64,000 nt of DNA from Gleimia europaea ACS-120-V-Col10b (GTDB lineage Bacteria; Actinomycetota; Actinomycetes; Actinomycetales; Actinomycetaceae): contig NZ_KE150268.1 of assembly GCF_000411155.1 (NCBI RefSeq), positions 28,901-92,900 on the forward strand. The letters run 5' to 3'. Shown here one piece after another: positions 8,107 through 18,179 of the stretch. Every line of letters starts with the position of its first letter. Position 1 is the first letter of the stretch. The position numbers and the translations under genes are program-made. The notes below the pieces were generated by a model. It ran no database searches and was not told where the DNA came from. It saw only the letters and a list, made by a program, of their open reading frames with translations.

Positions 8107-8820
8107 ATGAATACCGCACATATTTACAATCAGATTCAAAGTGTCTTGGAGCAGATCTCAAACGCCGCTCTAGCCGCAGGGCGTCGGCCTGAGGACGTCG
8201 ACCTTGAGCTTGCCATCAAGACGCGCACGACCGAGGAATGCGAGGCCGCAGCGCGCGCCCTGCTCGACCTTGGCCGCCCCGTACTAATGGGCCAAAACCG
8301 GGTACAAGAGGCCGAGGTTACCACGCCGTTCCTGCGCGGCCTCGACCTTGCGAACCTGACCACCACGATGATCGGGCCCCTGCAAACCAACAAGATCAAC
8401 AAAGCGCTACGCGTGGTTGATCAGATCGAGACTATCGACTCGGTAAAACTCGCCGAAGCGATCAACAAGCGCGTCAAAGACCGCCGCTTGGACGTCATGA
8501 TCCAAGTGAACACATCGGGCGAAGCCTCAAAATCGGGTGCCGACCCGCGCGAAGCCATCGAGGTTGCCAAAGGCGTAGCAGGGCTTGACAACTTGCACGT
8601 CATTGGCTTCATGACCATCGGCGCGCATACTCCCGACGAGGTAGCAATCCGCAAGTCGTTCTCCGACCTGCGTGAGATCCGCGACCAGGCGCTAACCCTG
8701 CCAGGGCTTGAAGACGCACGTGAACTTTCGATGGGCATGACCTCCGACTTTGCCCTCGCGATCGCGGAGGGAGCCACGCGGGTGCGAATGGGATCTGCAA
8801 TATTTGGAGCAAGGAAGTAA
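8107..8820 (+). CDS. Pyridoxal phosphate homeostasis protein (YggS/PROSC family)
   Basis: 237 residues with the alanine-racemase-like barrel of the YggS/PLPBP family. The PLP lysine lies in LELAIKTRT, followed by GQNRVQEAE, IGPLQTNK and the phosphate-binding end ELSMGMTSDF...GATRVRMGSAIFG. These proteins bind PLP and buffer its cellular level rather than act as racemases. It starts 69 bases after lplA with GGAGA close to the ATG. In many actinobacteria this gene sits in the division cluster near ftsZ; here it is next to lplA and a YccF gene. Confidence 0.93.
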   Translation: MNTAHIYNQIQSVLEQISNAALAAGRRPEDVDLELAIKTRTTEECEAAARALLDLGRPVLMGQNRVQEAEVTTPFLRGLDLANLTTTMIGPLQTNKINKALRVVDQIETIDSVKLAEAINKRVKDRRLDVMIQVNTSGEASKSGADPREAIEVAKGVAGLDNLHVIGFMTIGAHTPDEVAIRKSFSDLREIRDQALTLPGLEDARELSMGMTSDFALAIAEGATRVRMGSAIFGARK

Positions 8821-8822
8821 CA

Positions 8823-9218
8823 GTGCGCACTATCTTGAACATCATCTGGCTTTTCTTCGCGGGCATAGAACTCGCCGTCATGTACGTGTTCTTCGGTCTG
8901 CTGGCGTTCATCCCCATCGTCACGATCCCCGCGGGTATCGCGTCATTTCGGATGGCCGCCTACGTGATCTGGCCATTTGGACGCAAAGTCGTTGAAAAGC
9001 CAGGCGCTGGCGTTGGTTCGGCGCTCATGAACATCGTGTGGTTCATAATCGCCGGCCTGTGGCTCGCCATCGGTCATATCGCGACGGCCGTGACGCTCGC
9101 GGTTACGATCATCGGCATTCCAATGGCGGCCGCGAACTTGAAACTCATTCCGGTCACGTGCTTCCCGTTTGGAAAAGAGATCGTAGCCTCCGACGGTGCG
9201 CAGGGCGTGCTGGCCTAG
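8823..9218 (+). CDS. YccF-domain inner membrane protein
   Basis: 131 residues, GTG start three bases after the preceding stop (AAGGAAG ribosome site inside that stop region). Two repeats of the YccF domain are visible, each with a hydrophobic hairpin ending in a conserved Phe-Pro/Trp-Pro-Phe-Gly turn (VIWPFGRKVV and TCFPFGKEIV). The family is widespread and its function is unknown. It is translationally coupled to the PLP-homeostasis gene. Confidence 0.85.
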   Translation: MRTILNIIWLFFAGIELAVMYVFFGLLAFIPIVTIPAGIASFRMAAYVIWPFGRKVVEKPGAGVGSALMNIVWFIIAGLWLAIGHIATAVTLAVTIIGIPMAAANLKLIPVTCFPFGKEIVASDGAQGVLA

Positions 9219-9258
9219 CCATACTGCCCGCCCGCACTTTTCGCTACTAGCGCGAACC

Positions 9259-9290
9259 TTGCCGCCAGCTCCACCGCTGGCGGCAATACT
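9259..9290 (+). terminator. Terminator between convergent YccF and helicase genes
   Basis: Perfect 11-bp stem (9259-9269 with 9276-9286), 6-base loop, followed by TACTTTATTT on the plus strand. It lies directly before the helicase stop codon, so it mainly ends the lplA-yggS-yccF transcript and may act in both directions. Confidence 0.8.
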
Positions 9291-9294
9291 TTAT

Positions 9295-11946
9295 TTACCT
9301 TGGACCCACATCGAGCAGGTGGAATACGGGCCGGTTTTCGCTGGCAGAGCGCTCCAGGTCAACTAGCGCAATCAGGCGCCAATCGCCGTCGCTTTGCTCG
9401 TCCTCGAACGTGTAGGTAACGAGGATTGCCCTCTCGATAGAGGCGTTGGCTTCAATCAGGCGGTCTGAAACCCCGGCCGCCGCTAGATCCACGGCGTCCG
9501 CGTTTGCGACAAACTGGTACCGCGCCTTTGATCGCGCTTCCGGCCCGGCCCCAACCCAGTCGTATTCGGCGTAGTAGCGGTCGAGCACATTCTCCCAGCG
9601 GGCGGCTTCCCAGACTTCGGAGCCATCGGTGTCCCCAAAGGCGACGAGGCCGTCCAAGTCGTCGAGGGCGAAGCGGTCTACGCGTTCAAAGATCGCGTTC
9701 CTAATCTGCTGGTAGAAGTAGTGCTGATTCGCCGTAATCGACACGCTACCGTCGGCAGCCGCGCCGAATGCTCGCTCCGCGACTTCCTCCTGCGCAAGGT
9801 CGGTTTCCGCGGCCCTGTCGGCATCCGGATTAGAAAGCGCTTCCCACTCATCTAGCAGCGACGAATCCACCGCGCGGATCAATTCCCCGAGCCATTCAAT
9901 GATCGCGGTCAGCTCATCGGTCATCATAGAATCGGGCACGATCTGGCGAAGAGCGCGATAGGCATCCATCAGGTAGCGCAAGATAACGCCCTCTGAGCGC
10001 GCCACATCGAAGCGGGAGACGAGCTCGGAGAACGTCATCGCATTTTCAACCATGAGGCGCACGACCGACTTGGGCGCAAGCTCCAGGCCTCCCACCCACG
10101 GATTCGATTTCGCGAACGTCTCAAACGCCGGCTCCAACAGATCCGCCAGCGGCTTTGGCCACGTCACCGTCTCGAGCGCTTCCATCCGCTCTTCGTATTC
10201 CATTCCGGCCGCCTTCATAGCGGCTACGGCCTCGCCCTTTGCTTCGTTTTGCTGCGCGAATAGTAGCGGGCGCGGGTCTTCGAGCACGGCCTCGACCACC
10301 GACACCACGTCCAGCGCGTAAGTCTCCGCCTCGGGGTCTAGTAGTTCAAGCGCGGCAAGCGCAAACGGTGACAGCGGTTGGTTTAGCGCGAAATCATCCG
10401 GGAGGTCGCGAACCAGTTGAAGGCGGTCGGTATTTCGCTTGCGAGCCTCGGCAGAGGAGAGCTTCTCAATAACCCCCGCCTGTCGAAGCGAGGAGTAGAT
10501 CTGGCCGAGCCGGCGCAGGTGCGGATTCGATTCCGAGTGCGGATCGTGATTATCCGTTGCAAGGCGCAGTAGGTGCTCGGTTGGTTTAATCGGATTTGCA
10601 AGCACGTTCAAAACCATCGAGTGCGTGATCTCAAACTGCGAGTGGAGCGGCTCAGGCGCCGCGGCCTCGAGCCTTTCAAACGTTGACTCCGACCAGCCTA
10701 TGCGTCCCTCTGGAAGCTTCTTTCGAACGAGCTTCTTCAGCTTTTTCGGATCGTCGCCCGCGCGGATCTCCATCAGCCTGTTTTCGATCACGTGCTCGGG
10801 GGCCTCAACTACGACCCAACCGACCTCGTCGAATCCGGCGCGCCCGGCGCGCCCCGCAATCTGGTGGAACTCACGGGCATTCAGATGCCTTTCGCGGCGC
10901 CCGTCAAACTTCACGAGGGAGGTAAGCAGCACCGTGGTAATCGGCACGTTGATGCCAACGCCGAGCGTATCCGTGCCACAAATCGCGGCGAGGACGCCCT
11001 GCTGCGTCAGGCGTTCAACGAGGCGGCGGTAGCGAGGTAGCATCCCCGCGTGGTGCACTCCCACGCCCTTCACGAGAAGTCCGCGAAGGATCTGCCCAAA
11101 TCCCTTGCCGAAGCGGAAGCCAGATATGGCCTCCTTAATCCGCTCCGCGTGGCGTTTCGAGATAATGTTTGCACTCGCCAGGGAGTGCGCGGTTTGCACC
11201 GCGGCCTTCTGCCCAAAATGCACGATGTAAATCGGATACTTGCCCGACTCAATCAAATCCGTTACAGAATCTGCCAGCGGAAGTTTTGAGTAGGCCATCT
11301 CGAGCGGCACCGGCCGTTTCGCGTTATCAATAACAGCTGTATCTCGCCCCGTGCGCCCTCTTAGATCTTCCACAAAGAAACTCACGTCACCAAGCGTTGC
11401 GGACATCAGCACGAACTGCGGGCGGGTGAGCTCCAGTAGGGGAACCTGCCAAGCCCAACCTCGCTCCGGGTCACCATAGAAGTGGAACTCGTCCATTATC
11501 ACCATGTCGGCATCGAGCGACTCGCCCTCGCGCAATGACTGATTCGCGAGAATTTCCGCCGTGCAACAGATGATGGGCGCGTCGGGATTTACAGAGGCGT
11601 CGCCCGTTATCATCCCAACATTTTGAGAGCCGAAGAGGGCGACGAGGTCAAAGAACTTCTCCGACACCAGTGCCTTTAGGGGAGCCGTGTAGTAGGAACG
11701 CCCGCCGCGAGCCAGCGAGATTAAGTGTGCGGCAAGCGCGATCATCGACTTTCCAGAACCCGTGGGCGTGGCGGCAATAACGTGGTTTCCGCTCAGTAGC
11801 TCGATGAATGCCTCTTCCTGGTGCGGGTATAGCGGGCGCCCACCCGCTTTCGCCCAGCCGGTAAACGCCTCGTAAAGCGCATCGGAGTTTTCGAGGTTTC
11901 CACCGTCTTCGAGATCGTCGAGAAGTTCGTTCAGTGCTGGGCTCAT
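9295..11946 (-). CDS. DEAD/DEAH-box RNA helicase with C-terminal DUF3516 domain
   Basis: 883 residues. The superfamily 2 helicase core has Walker A ATPTGSGKS (59-67), DEFH box (152-155), LMSATLGD, GTDTLGVGINVP and QIAGRAGRAGFDE, a Ski2/Mtr4-like arrangement. The C-terminal half, ending RPVFHLLDVGPR, corresponds to the actinobacterial DUF3516 region. A cytoplasmic RNA-remodelling or decay role is probable from the family; the substrate is unknown. Start ATG at 11946; the gene is divergent from the alanine symporter, with about 200 bases of AT-rich DNA between them. Confidence 0.93.
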   Translation of the reverse strand: MSPALNELLDDLEDGGNLENSDALYEAFTGWAKAGGRPLYPHQEEAFIELLSGNHVIAATPTGSGKSMIALAAHLISLARGGRSYYTAPLKALVSEKFFDLVALFGSQNVGMITGDASVNPDAPIICCTAEILANQSLREGESLDADMVIMDEFHFYGDPERGWAWQVPLLELTRPQFVLMSATLGDVSFFVEDLRGRTGRDTAVIDNAKRPVPLEMAYSKLPLADSVTDLIESGKYPIYIVHFGQKAAVQTAHSLASANIISKRHAERIKEAISGFRFGKGFGQILRGLLVKGVGVHHAGMLPRYRRLVERLTQQGVLAAICGTDTLGVGINVPITTVLLTSLVKFDGRRERHLNAREFHQIAGRAGRAGFDEVGWVVVEAPEHVIENRLMEIRAGDDPKKLKKLVRKKLPEGRIGWSESTFERLEAAAPEPLHSQFEITHSMVLNVLANPIKPTEHLLRLATDNHDPHSESNPHLRRLGQIYSSLRQAGVIEKLSSAEARKRNTDRLQLVRDLPDDFALNQPLSPFALAALELLDPEAETYALDVVSVVEAVLEDPRPLLFAQQNEAKGEAVAAMKAAGMEYEERMEALETVTWPKPLADLLEPAFETFAKSNPWVGGLELAPKSVVRLMVENAMTFSELVSRFDVARSEGVILRYLMDAYRALRQIVPDSMMTDELTAIIEWLGELIRAVDSSLLDEWEALSNPDADRAAETDLAQEEVAERAFGAAADGSVSITANQHYFYQQIRNAIFERVDRFALDDLDGLVAFGDTDGSEVWEAARWENVLDRYYAEYDWVGAGPEARSKARYQFVANADAVDLAAAGVSDRLIEANASIERAILVTYTFEDEQSDGDWRLIALVDLERSASENRPVFHLLDVGPR

Positions 11947-12144
11947 GGTGTGATTGTCTCAGATGAGGCGGACAAGTTTTTTAACTTGCTACTCCAGCGT
12001 GAGTCGAGATGTAAGAAAACCAACAAAAAATCGCAAAAACGTCCGCTACTTGATCCAAGAGGGTGGACACTTTGTATAAGTTCACTATTTCTTAGTAATA
12101 TCTGTTCATATCCCAAATATCTCGTCAACAACAGGGGACTCGTG

Positions 12145-13575
12145 ATGGTTTCTGCATCGGTTGGAAAAGTGCTCGAAGACGCACTGATGTGGTCTGTGAA
12201 CATGCTCTACTCGTGGGTGCTGGTGTTCCTCCTAATCGGAGTGGGCATCGCAATCACGGTGTATTTGGGCGTTCCGCAAATAAAGAACGCGAAAGACATC
12301 TTTACCTCCGTCTCCGGCTCGCGCCGTTCGGCCATTCAGGGCATCACGTCGTTCCAAGCGTTTGCAGTTGGCATCGGTACCCGCGTTGGCATCGGCAACA
12401 TCGCAGGTGTTGCTCTCGCCCTCGTGATGGGCGGCCCGGGTGCGATTTTCTGGATGTGGATCGTTGCGCTGGTTGGAATGGGCACGTCATTCGCAGAGTC
12501 CGTGCTCGCCCAGGTATTCAAGGAGAAGCACCCCGACGGCGTGTTCCGCGGCGGCCCGGAGTACTACATGCGCCGCGGCCTCGGCTGGAAGACGGCCGGC
12601 ATCATCTTCGCTGTGATTTCCATCTTCGCCTCCGGCCTTGCGGTTCCAATGGTGCAGATCAACACGGTTGCCGCGACGTTCAACGCGAACCACGGTGTGC
12701 CCGTAGTCTCCACCATGATCTTCATCCTGATCCTCCTCGCCCCGGTCATCCTGGGCGGCATCAAGTCGGTGGCGCGCGCATCTGAGTACTTGGCGCCCAT
12801 CATGGCAGGCGTGTACATTCTCATCGCCTTCATCGTCGTCGTGCTAAACCCCGGCGAGGCGTGGAACGCACTAGTTTGGATCTTCAAGTCAGCATTCGGA
12901 TTTGGCCCGATGGCCGGAGGCATTGCCGGTGGCATCTTCGTCGCCCTCGTAAATGGTGCTCGCCGCGGCCTATTCTCGAACGAGGCCGGCCTTGGCACCA
13001 CGCCGCACGCAGCGGGTTCTGCAACGGTTGAGCACCCGGCGCAGCAGGGCTTCTTGCAGGCATTCGGCGTGTTCATCGACACGATCGTCGTGTGTACCGT
13101 TACGGCGCTGCTGATCCTCATCTCGGGCCTGTACGAGCCGGGCATGGACCAAGAACTAGCCGGATCGCTCACCGCTCAGGCGGTCACTGCGGAGATGGGT
13201 AGCTGGATGGCGCTGCCGATGTCACTCATCATCTTCATCTTCGGCTACACAACCGCGTACGGCGCATACTCTTACGGCCAGTCGGCGCTTGACCACCTCA
13301 CCCACAACAAGTTTATCTCCTACGCGTTCCGCGTGGTTGCCGTGATCGTCGCCTCGCTCGGCGCGATCGTGAAGCTCCCGGTTGTGTGGGCGCTGTCAGA
13401 CTTCCTCCTCGGCCTCGGCGCCGTTATTAACCTGATCGCACTCATTGCGCTCATGAAAGTTGTGCGGGTGGTGCTTAAAGACTGGAGGGCGCGTAAAGAA
13501 GGTGACAGCCTGCGCTTTGACATCAGCAAGTACCCCGAGCTTCAAAAACGCGCCGACTCGGGTATTTGGGACTAG
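12145..13575 (+). CDS. Sodium:alanine symporter (AGCS family)
   Basis: 476 residues, about ten membrane helices. AGCS features are clear: GVPQIKNAKDIF, the SFQAFAVGIGTRVGIGNIAG region, GGPGAIFWMW, EYYMRRGLG and NGARRGLFSNEAGLG. It would import alanine or glycine with sodium across the cell membrane. ATG 12145 follows AGGGGACT; the open frame extends back to 11950, but the AT-rich 5' part has no transporter homology. The 198-base spacer to the divergent helicase must hold promoters for both; an imperfect inverted repeat (gtggacactt ... aagttcac) lies near 12062-12084. Confidence 0.95.
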   Translation: MVSASVGKVLEDALMWSVNMLYSWVLVFLLIGVGIAITVYLGVPQIKNAKDIFTSVSGSRRSAIQGITSFQAFAVGIGTRVGIGNIAGVALALVMGGPGAIFWMWIVALVGMGTSFAESVLAQVFKEKHPDGVFRGGPEYYMRRGLGWKTAGIIFAVISIFASGLAVPMVQINTVAATFNANHGVPVVSTMIFILILLAPVILGGIKSVARASEYLAPIMAGVYILIAFIVVVLNPGEAWNALVWIFKSAFGFGPMAGGIAGGIFVALVNGARRGLFSNEAGLGTTPHAAGSATVEHPAQQGFLQAFGVFIDTIVVCTVTALLILISGLYEPGMDQELAGSLTAQAVTAEMGSWMALPMSLIIFIFGYTTAYGAYSYGQSALDHLTHNKFISYAFRVVAVIVASLGAIVKLPVVWALSDFLLGLGAVINLIALIALMKVVRVVLKDWRARKEGDSLRFDISKYPELQKRADSGIWD

Positions 13576-13607
13576 CCTTGCAGTAGTTTGACAGTTAGGA
13601 GTACACG

Positions 13608-14381
13608 GTGCGCGTAGCTCGATTCAGTGCGGGCGGTAACCCCAAATACGGTGCTATTGCAGAAGGTGCAGACCGCATCGAAGGGCTTAAAGGCGATCCT
13701 CTTTTCCAGGGCGTGGAGCCATCCGGAGAGGTTTTTAAACTCGAAGAAGTTCGCTTGCTAAGCCCCGTGATCCCGCGTTCTAAGATCGTCGCCGTAGCGA
13801 AGAACTACCGCGATCACGCCGCGGAGATGGGTGGGGAAGTGCCGGATCACCCGAATATCTTCTTCAAGCCGAACACTGCGGTGATCGGCCCGGATGATCC
13901 GATCGTTTTGCCCAGCTGGTCAAATGAAGTGCATTACGAGGCCGAGCTGGCCGTGGTCATCCGCACGATGGCGCGCAATGTGAAGGCCGAGCGCGCCCTC
14001 GACTATGTGTTCGGATACACGGCTGCCAACGACGTGTCTGCACGAGACGCGCAACGGGCAGACGGGCAGTGGGCGCGGGCGAAGGGATTCGACACGTCCG
14101 CTCCGCTGGGGCCGTGGATCACGGTTGATCCGAAGCTCGACATCGACAACCTTGCGATTGAAACGCGAGTAAACGGCAAGACCGTGCAGCAGGGCAATAC
14201 GCGGGACATGGTGTTCGACGTGCCCTACCTGATCGAATATATTTCGTCGGCAATGACCCTGCTCCCCGGCGACGTCATCATGACCGGAACCCCGGCTGGA
14301 GTCGGCCCGATCGAAGCGGGTGACCGCGTTGAGTGCGAGATTGAAGGCATCGGTAGCCTCGCTAATTTCGTAACCAGATAG
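13608..14381 (+). CDS. Fumarylacetoacetate hydrolase family protein
   Basis: 257 residues, GTG start with TAGGAGT just upstream. The FAH catalytic core is present: KIVAVAKNYRDHAAEMG, FFKPNTAVIGPDDPI, then acidic metal ligands in HYEAELAVV, the DVSARDAQ helix and TGTPAGVGPI. Members hydrolyse C-C bonds of acylpyruvates or decarboxylate/isomerise related acids; the exact substrate cannot be read from sequence. In actinobacteria a member of this family often lies just upstream of gltX; here hrpB and malY separate the two genes. The stop overlaps the hrpB start by one base. Confidence 0.9.
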   Translation: MRVARFSAGGNPKYGAIAEGADRIEGLKGDPLFQGVEPSGEVFKLEEVRLLSPVIPRSKIVAVAKNYRDHAAEMGGEVPDHPNIFFKPNTAVIGPDDPIVLPSWSNEVHYEAELAVVIRTMARNVKAERALDYVFGYTAANDVSARDAQRADGQWARAKGFDTSAPLGPWITVDPKLDIDNLAIETRVNGKTVQQGNTRDMVFDVPYLIEYISSAMTLLPGDVIMTGTPAGVGPIEAGDRVECEIEGIGSLANFVTR

Positions 14382-16858
14382 TGCCGACCTTCCTCGAAGC
14401 CTACGACAGCGCGCGCCTGCCCATTCGCGCGGCCACCGACCAAATCCGGGCCGCAGTTCAAGGCAGGCGCCGCTTTGTGCTCTCCGCTAGTCCGGGATCT
14501 GGAAAGACGACGCTCGCTCCGCTACTCATTCGGCATTTACTCGACGAGGACGGGGCGGCGGGTCGCATACTGATCGCCCAGCCGCGAAGGGTGGCGGTGC
14601 GTTCGGCCGCGAAATACGTGGCCTCGATCCTGGGCGAGCGGCCTGGCGAGCGCGTTGGCTGGACGATGCGCGGCGATCGGATCGTGAGCGCAAAGACGCG
14701 GATCGAGTTCACCACTACGGGCACCCTCTTGCGACGTCTCATCGCAAACCCGGACCTGCCCGGCGTGGACGCACTTTTACTGGATGAAGTTCACGAGCGG
14801 CATCTCGATTCCGACCTCGCCCTCGCATTCGCACTAGATATTGCGGACATGCGAGGCGACCTCCTGATCGGCGTGATGTCTGCAACCGCCGACGTGAAGC
14901 GCTTTCACGCCCTCCTTGCAAGTTCTGCGAAGGCGGACGCAATCGAAGTTTCAGGTAAGCAGTACCCGCTTGATGTGATCTGGACTCCCGCCGCAGAAAG
15001 CCTTGACCAGCGCGGAGCCAGCAAGACACTCATCAACCACATGGCAAACACGGCCGCCCAAGCGTTTGCGAAGCATGGTTCCACGCTCGTGTTTGCGCCC
15101 TCGATTCGAGACGTCGAGCAGGTGGCGGCGCTCGTGCGCGAGCGCGGAATTCCCACGTACCAGTTGCACTCGGGCGTGGACGCGCGCGAGCAGGATCAAG
15201 CCTTATCGGCCAGAGGCGAGCGCGTGATCGTGGCGACGGACATTGCAGAAACCTCACTCACCGTTCCTGGCGTGCACTGCGTTGTAGATTCAGGCCTTGC
15301 GCGCGCCCCGCGATTTGACGTATCTCGCGAAGCGGCTCAGCTCGTGACCATACACGAGTCGCGCTCTTCGGCGGTGCAGCGCGCTGGACGCGCTCACCGA
15401 ACCGGGCCGGGTACGGTTTACCGCTGCTTTCGCGAAACAGATTTCGCGCGCATGAGTGAGTTTGCAGCCCCGGAGATCGACAGTGCAGACCTCACCGAAG
15501 CCACCCTGTTGGCGCACGCCTGGGACAGCCCGACGCAGCTGCGCCTGCCCTCACCATTCCCCGCACCTGCACTAGCGCGTGCGGAGCAAACACTGGGGCG
15601 TCTTGGCGCGCTGAAGGAGGGCGAGATAACTGACGCCGGCCGCCAGCTCGCGAGCGTTCCGCTCGACCCGCGCGCCGCACACGCCCTCCTGCTTGCCTCT
15701 GCGTGGAGTGGGCGAGAAAACGACGTTGCGCGCATCGTTGCGGCGATGTCCGGGTATGCGCAAACCCGGGCAACCGACATCGAGGCGGCCGCGAAAGCAG
15801 CTCCAAAGCAGGACGTTGCCCGCCTCGCGCACATCGCGTCGGAGTTTTCCGAGAGCTACGCCGGGCGCGCCGATCTTCCGACAATTGCGCGAGAAGATCT
15901 GCCCGGAGTTGTTGTGGGCCTCGCGTTTCCGGGAAGAATCGCGCGGCGCCGCGAGGGCGCAGAGGGCCGCTACGTCCGCTACTTGAGCGCCGCGGGCACG
16001 GGCCTGTCTGTTGAGGCGTCCTCGCCGCTTGCCTCGGATCAGTGGATTGCGGCGGCGGACGTGCTAAATACCGGGGGCGAAACTAAAGTGCTCCTCGGCG
16101 CTGCTTTGAATCCGAAGTGGGCGCGCCAAATCGGCGCGGGGATGCTGAGCGAAACGATCGAGGTGGAACTTGCAGGCGGGCGCCTGCGCGCGCGTGCTCT
16201 CCAAAAGATCGGCGCGATCCCGGTTGGCGATTCCGCTGCAGAAGTTCCGATCGAAGAGGCGAGGCAAGTGCTCGCTGATGCCGTTAGAAATCGCGGGCTC
16301 GCACTGTTTAACCCCGGCAGAGCAGCTGAAGACCTCATTAGGCGAGCTCGTTACATATCCGGGCGTGACCCGTCTTGGCCAGAACTTTCGAACGAACAGT
16401 TGGCAAGCCACATCGACGAGCTCGTGGGCGGGGCGTGGCCGAAACTTTTGGCCGGGGCGCCGCTTCGCGAAGTCGACCTCGTGACCGGCCTTAAAACCAT
16501 AATCGGGTGGGACAAAGTAGCGCAGATCGATCAGTTCATCCCCACGTCGATACAGCTACCCTCAGGCAATCGCGCTCGCGTGACGTTTGATTCGGAGCGT
16601 GGGCCAACCGTGCGCGTCAAGCTACAGGAAACATTCGGCTTTAAGGAAGTGCCGCGCGTGCTTGGGGAGCCGCTCACGTTTGAGCTTCTCTCGCCGGCCG
16701 GGCGCCCACTCGCGATTACCTCCGACCTCGAGACGTTCTTTAACGAAACTTACGCGCAGGTGCGCGCCGAGATGAGAGGGCGCTACCCAAAGCACCCGTG
16801 GCCAGAAGACCCCTGGAGTGCGCAAGCAACTCGCAAAACTAACGCGCGCCTGCGCTGA
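14381..16858 (+). CDS. hrpB: ATP-dependent helicase HrpB
   Basis: 825 residues, GTG start overlapping the previous TAG. DEAH-family motifs: Walker A ASPGSGKTT (36-44), DEVH (135-138), MSATAD, ATDIAETSLTVPG and QRAGRAHRTGPG, followed by the HrpB-specific C-terminal domain (DPWSAQATRKTNARLR at the end). HrpB is a common bacterial RNA/DNA helicase of uncertain role. It is coupled to the FAH-family gene and ends convergently with the malY-like gene. Confidence 0.95.
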   Translation: MPTFLEAYDSARLPIRAATDQIRAAVQGRRRFVLSASPGSGKTTLAPLLIRHLLDEDGAAGRILIAQPRRVAVRSAAKYVASILGERPGERVGWTMRGDRIVSAKTRIEFTTTGTLLRRLIANPDLPGVDALLLDEVHERHLDSDLALAFALDIADMRGDLLIGVMSATADVKRFHALLASSAKADAIEVSGKQYPLDVIWTPAAESLDQRGASKTLINHMANTAAQAFAKHGSTLVFAPSIRDVEQVAALVRERGIPTYQLHSGVDAREQDQALSARGERVIVATDIAETSLTVPGVHCVVDSGLARAPRFDVSREAAQLVTIHESRSSAVQRAGRAHRTGPGTVYRCFRETDFARMSEFAAPEIDSADLTEATLLAHAWDSPTQLRLPSPFPAPALARAEQTLGRLGALKEGEITDAGRQLASVPLDPRAAHALLLASAWSGRENDVARIVAAMSGYAQTRATDIEAAAKAAPKQDVARLAHIASEFSESYAGRADLPTIAREDLPGVVVGLAFPGRIARRREGAEGRYVRYLSAAGTGLSVEASSPLASDQWIAAADVLNTGGETKVLLGAALNPKWARQIGAGMLSETIEVELAGGRLRARALQKIGAIPVGDSAAEVPIEEARQVLADAVRNRGLALFNPGRAAEDLIRRARYISGRDPSWPELSNEQLASHIDELVGGAWPKLLAGAPLREVDLVTGLKTIIGWDKVAQIDQFIPTSIQLPSGNRARVTFDSERGPTVRVKLQETFGFKEVPRVLGEPLTFELLSPAGRPLAITSDLETFFNETYAQVRAEMRGRYPKHPWPEDPWSAQATRKTNARLR

Positions 16859-16888
16859 AGCTCCGCGGCGTTCTCGATCAGGCCCCGC

Positions 16889-16904
16889 GGCCGCTCCAGC
16901 GGCC
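16889..16904. terminator. Possible bidirectional terminator between hrpB and malY-like gene
   Basis: A 6-bp GC stem (ggccgc 16889-16894, gcggcc 16899-16904) with loop TCCA sits in the 82-base convergent gap. It lacks a T-run on either strand, so the call rests on position and stem only. Confidence 0.4.
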
Positions 16905-16940
16905 TTGCCTAGAGGGCGAGCGCCGGGCCCGAAGCAGGGC

Positions 16941-18071
16941 CTAGTGCTTCGCCTCCAGCATCCGACGTACCGAACGCTCTACGACGCCCTTCGACGAAGC
17001 GAATCCGAACCTCACGTACTGTTCGAATCCCTTGCCGAGCGCGGCGCCCGGCGTCGTGCGGACCTTCGCCTCCTCGAGCAGGTATTCATGCGGGTTTTCA
17101 ACCCCGAGGCCGGATGCGTCAATCAGGCCCATGTACGTGCCCTGCGGCGCCGACCAGCTGAGCGGGGAGTCTGCAAGTAGCCCGTCGATGAGTGCCACGT
17201 TCTGACGCAGATACGCGTTCAGTTCAGCCAGCCAGCTCTCGCCCTCCTCGTATGCGACGGAAGTAGCGAGGGCGCCGAGCGGTGTTGGGTGATTCAGCCA
17301 CTTGGAGGCGTCCTCAAACTTCTTTGCCATTGCGCCGATCGTGATCATCTGAGCGCAGTGCAGGCCGGCTAGGTTGAAGCCTTTTGACGCCGCAACGGCA
17401 GTTACCACGTGATCTGCGACCTCGTCATCCAAACGCGCGAAACTAACGTGGTCAGCCGGGTTGGGAACGAGGGGAGCGTGAACCTCATCGTTGAACACCA
17501 GCAGGTTGCTACTGGTTGCGATTTGCCCTAAACGCGTCAGCTCGGCGGCGGTTAAAACCCTGCCGGTTGGGTTCCACGGGTTGCAAAGAATAAGCAGATC
17601 AGCGTCTTTAGCCGCAGATTCTATGCGGTCAAAATCGAGTTGCCACACGCCCTCAACAATCGCGGAAGGAACCTGAATAACCTCGTGGCCAAACTTGCCC
17701 GGAAGGGTCAAAAATGGCATGTAGGCGGGGGTTGGAACGATCACCCGTGAACCCGGTTCCAACATGTGACCAAGAATCGCATTCAAACCGTCCAGTACTG
17801 ACGATGCCAACTGCACATTTTCAGCCTCGATATCAAGGCCGTAGCGGCGTCCAACTACGCTCGCGGTGGCCTCTTTAACCCAGGTAGATAGCCCCTGCGG
17901 CATGTACCCAAGAAACCCCCTTCTGATCGCACTTACGAGGGCTTCCTCAACCGCAGGGGCGGTACCGAAGTCCATCTCTGCAACCCAGTGGCCGGAAACG
18001 CCTGGCATCTCCCATTTCAAAAGACCGCTTGCGTGGGCGGTGTCCTCGTCAGAAGCGTCAAAATCAGTCAT
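16941..18071 (-). CDS. MalY/PatB-type C-S beta-lyase (PLP aminotransferase class I/II fold)
   Basis: 376 residues. PLP-binding residues are clear: CNPWNPTGR (163-171), NDEVHAPL and the Schiff-base Lys230 in AASKGFNLAG; the C-terminal Arg region is YVRFGFASS. MalY/PatB proteins cleave cystathionine or related thioethers to a thiol, pyruvate and ammonia, linking cysteine to methionine metabolism. ATG 18071 was chosen because GGAGGCGGAAGGGG precedes it; the frame opens 17 codons earlier. It is transcribed away from gltX. Confidence 0.88.
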   Translation of the reverse strand: MTDFDASDEDTAHASGLLKWEMPGVSGHWVAEMDFGTAPAVEEALVSAIRRGFLGYMPQGLSTWVKEATASVVGRRYGLDIEAENVQLASSVLDGLNAILGHMLEPGSRVIVPTPAYMPFLTLPGKFGHEVIQVPSAIVEGVWQLDFDRIESAAKDADLLILCNPWNPTGRVLTAAELTRLGQIATSSNLLVFNDEVHAPLVPNPADHVSFARLDDEVADHVVTAVAASKGFNLAGLHCAQMITIGAMAKKFEDASKWLNHPTPLGALATSVAYEEGESWLAELNAYLRQNVALIDGLLADSPLSWSAPQGTYMGLIDASGLGVENPHEYLLEEAKVRTTPGAALGKGFEQYVRFGFASSKGVVERSVRRMLEAKH

Positions 18072-18179
18072 CAAAACCCCTTCCGCCTCCAACCATAACG
18101 ACAACGAGTGCCGTGCGCGCACGTATTAGGGGAGTGGCGCAAGGGCGCGGGTAGCGAGTTTTAACCTGTGGAAAGCGCG

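Noticed and set aside
9504..11289. Several plus-strand frames inside the DUF3516 helicase
   Set aside because: Arginine/proline-rich shadow frames of a high-GC gene with complete helicase motifs on the other strand.
12189..12785. 198-codon frame overlapping the alanine symporter
   Set aside because: Arg/His-rich shadow of the clearly transmembrane frame.
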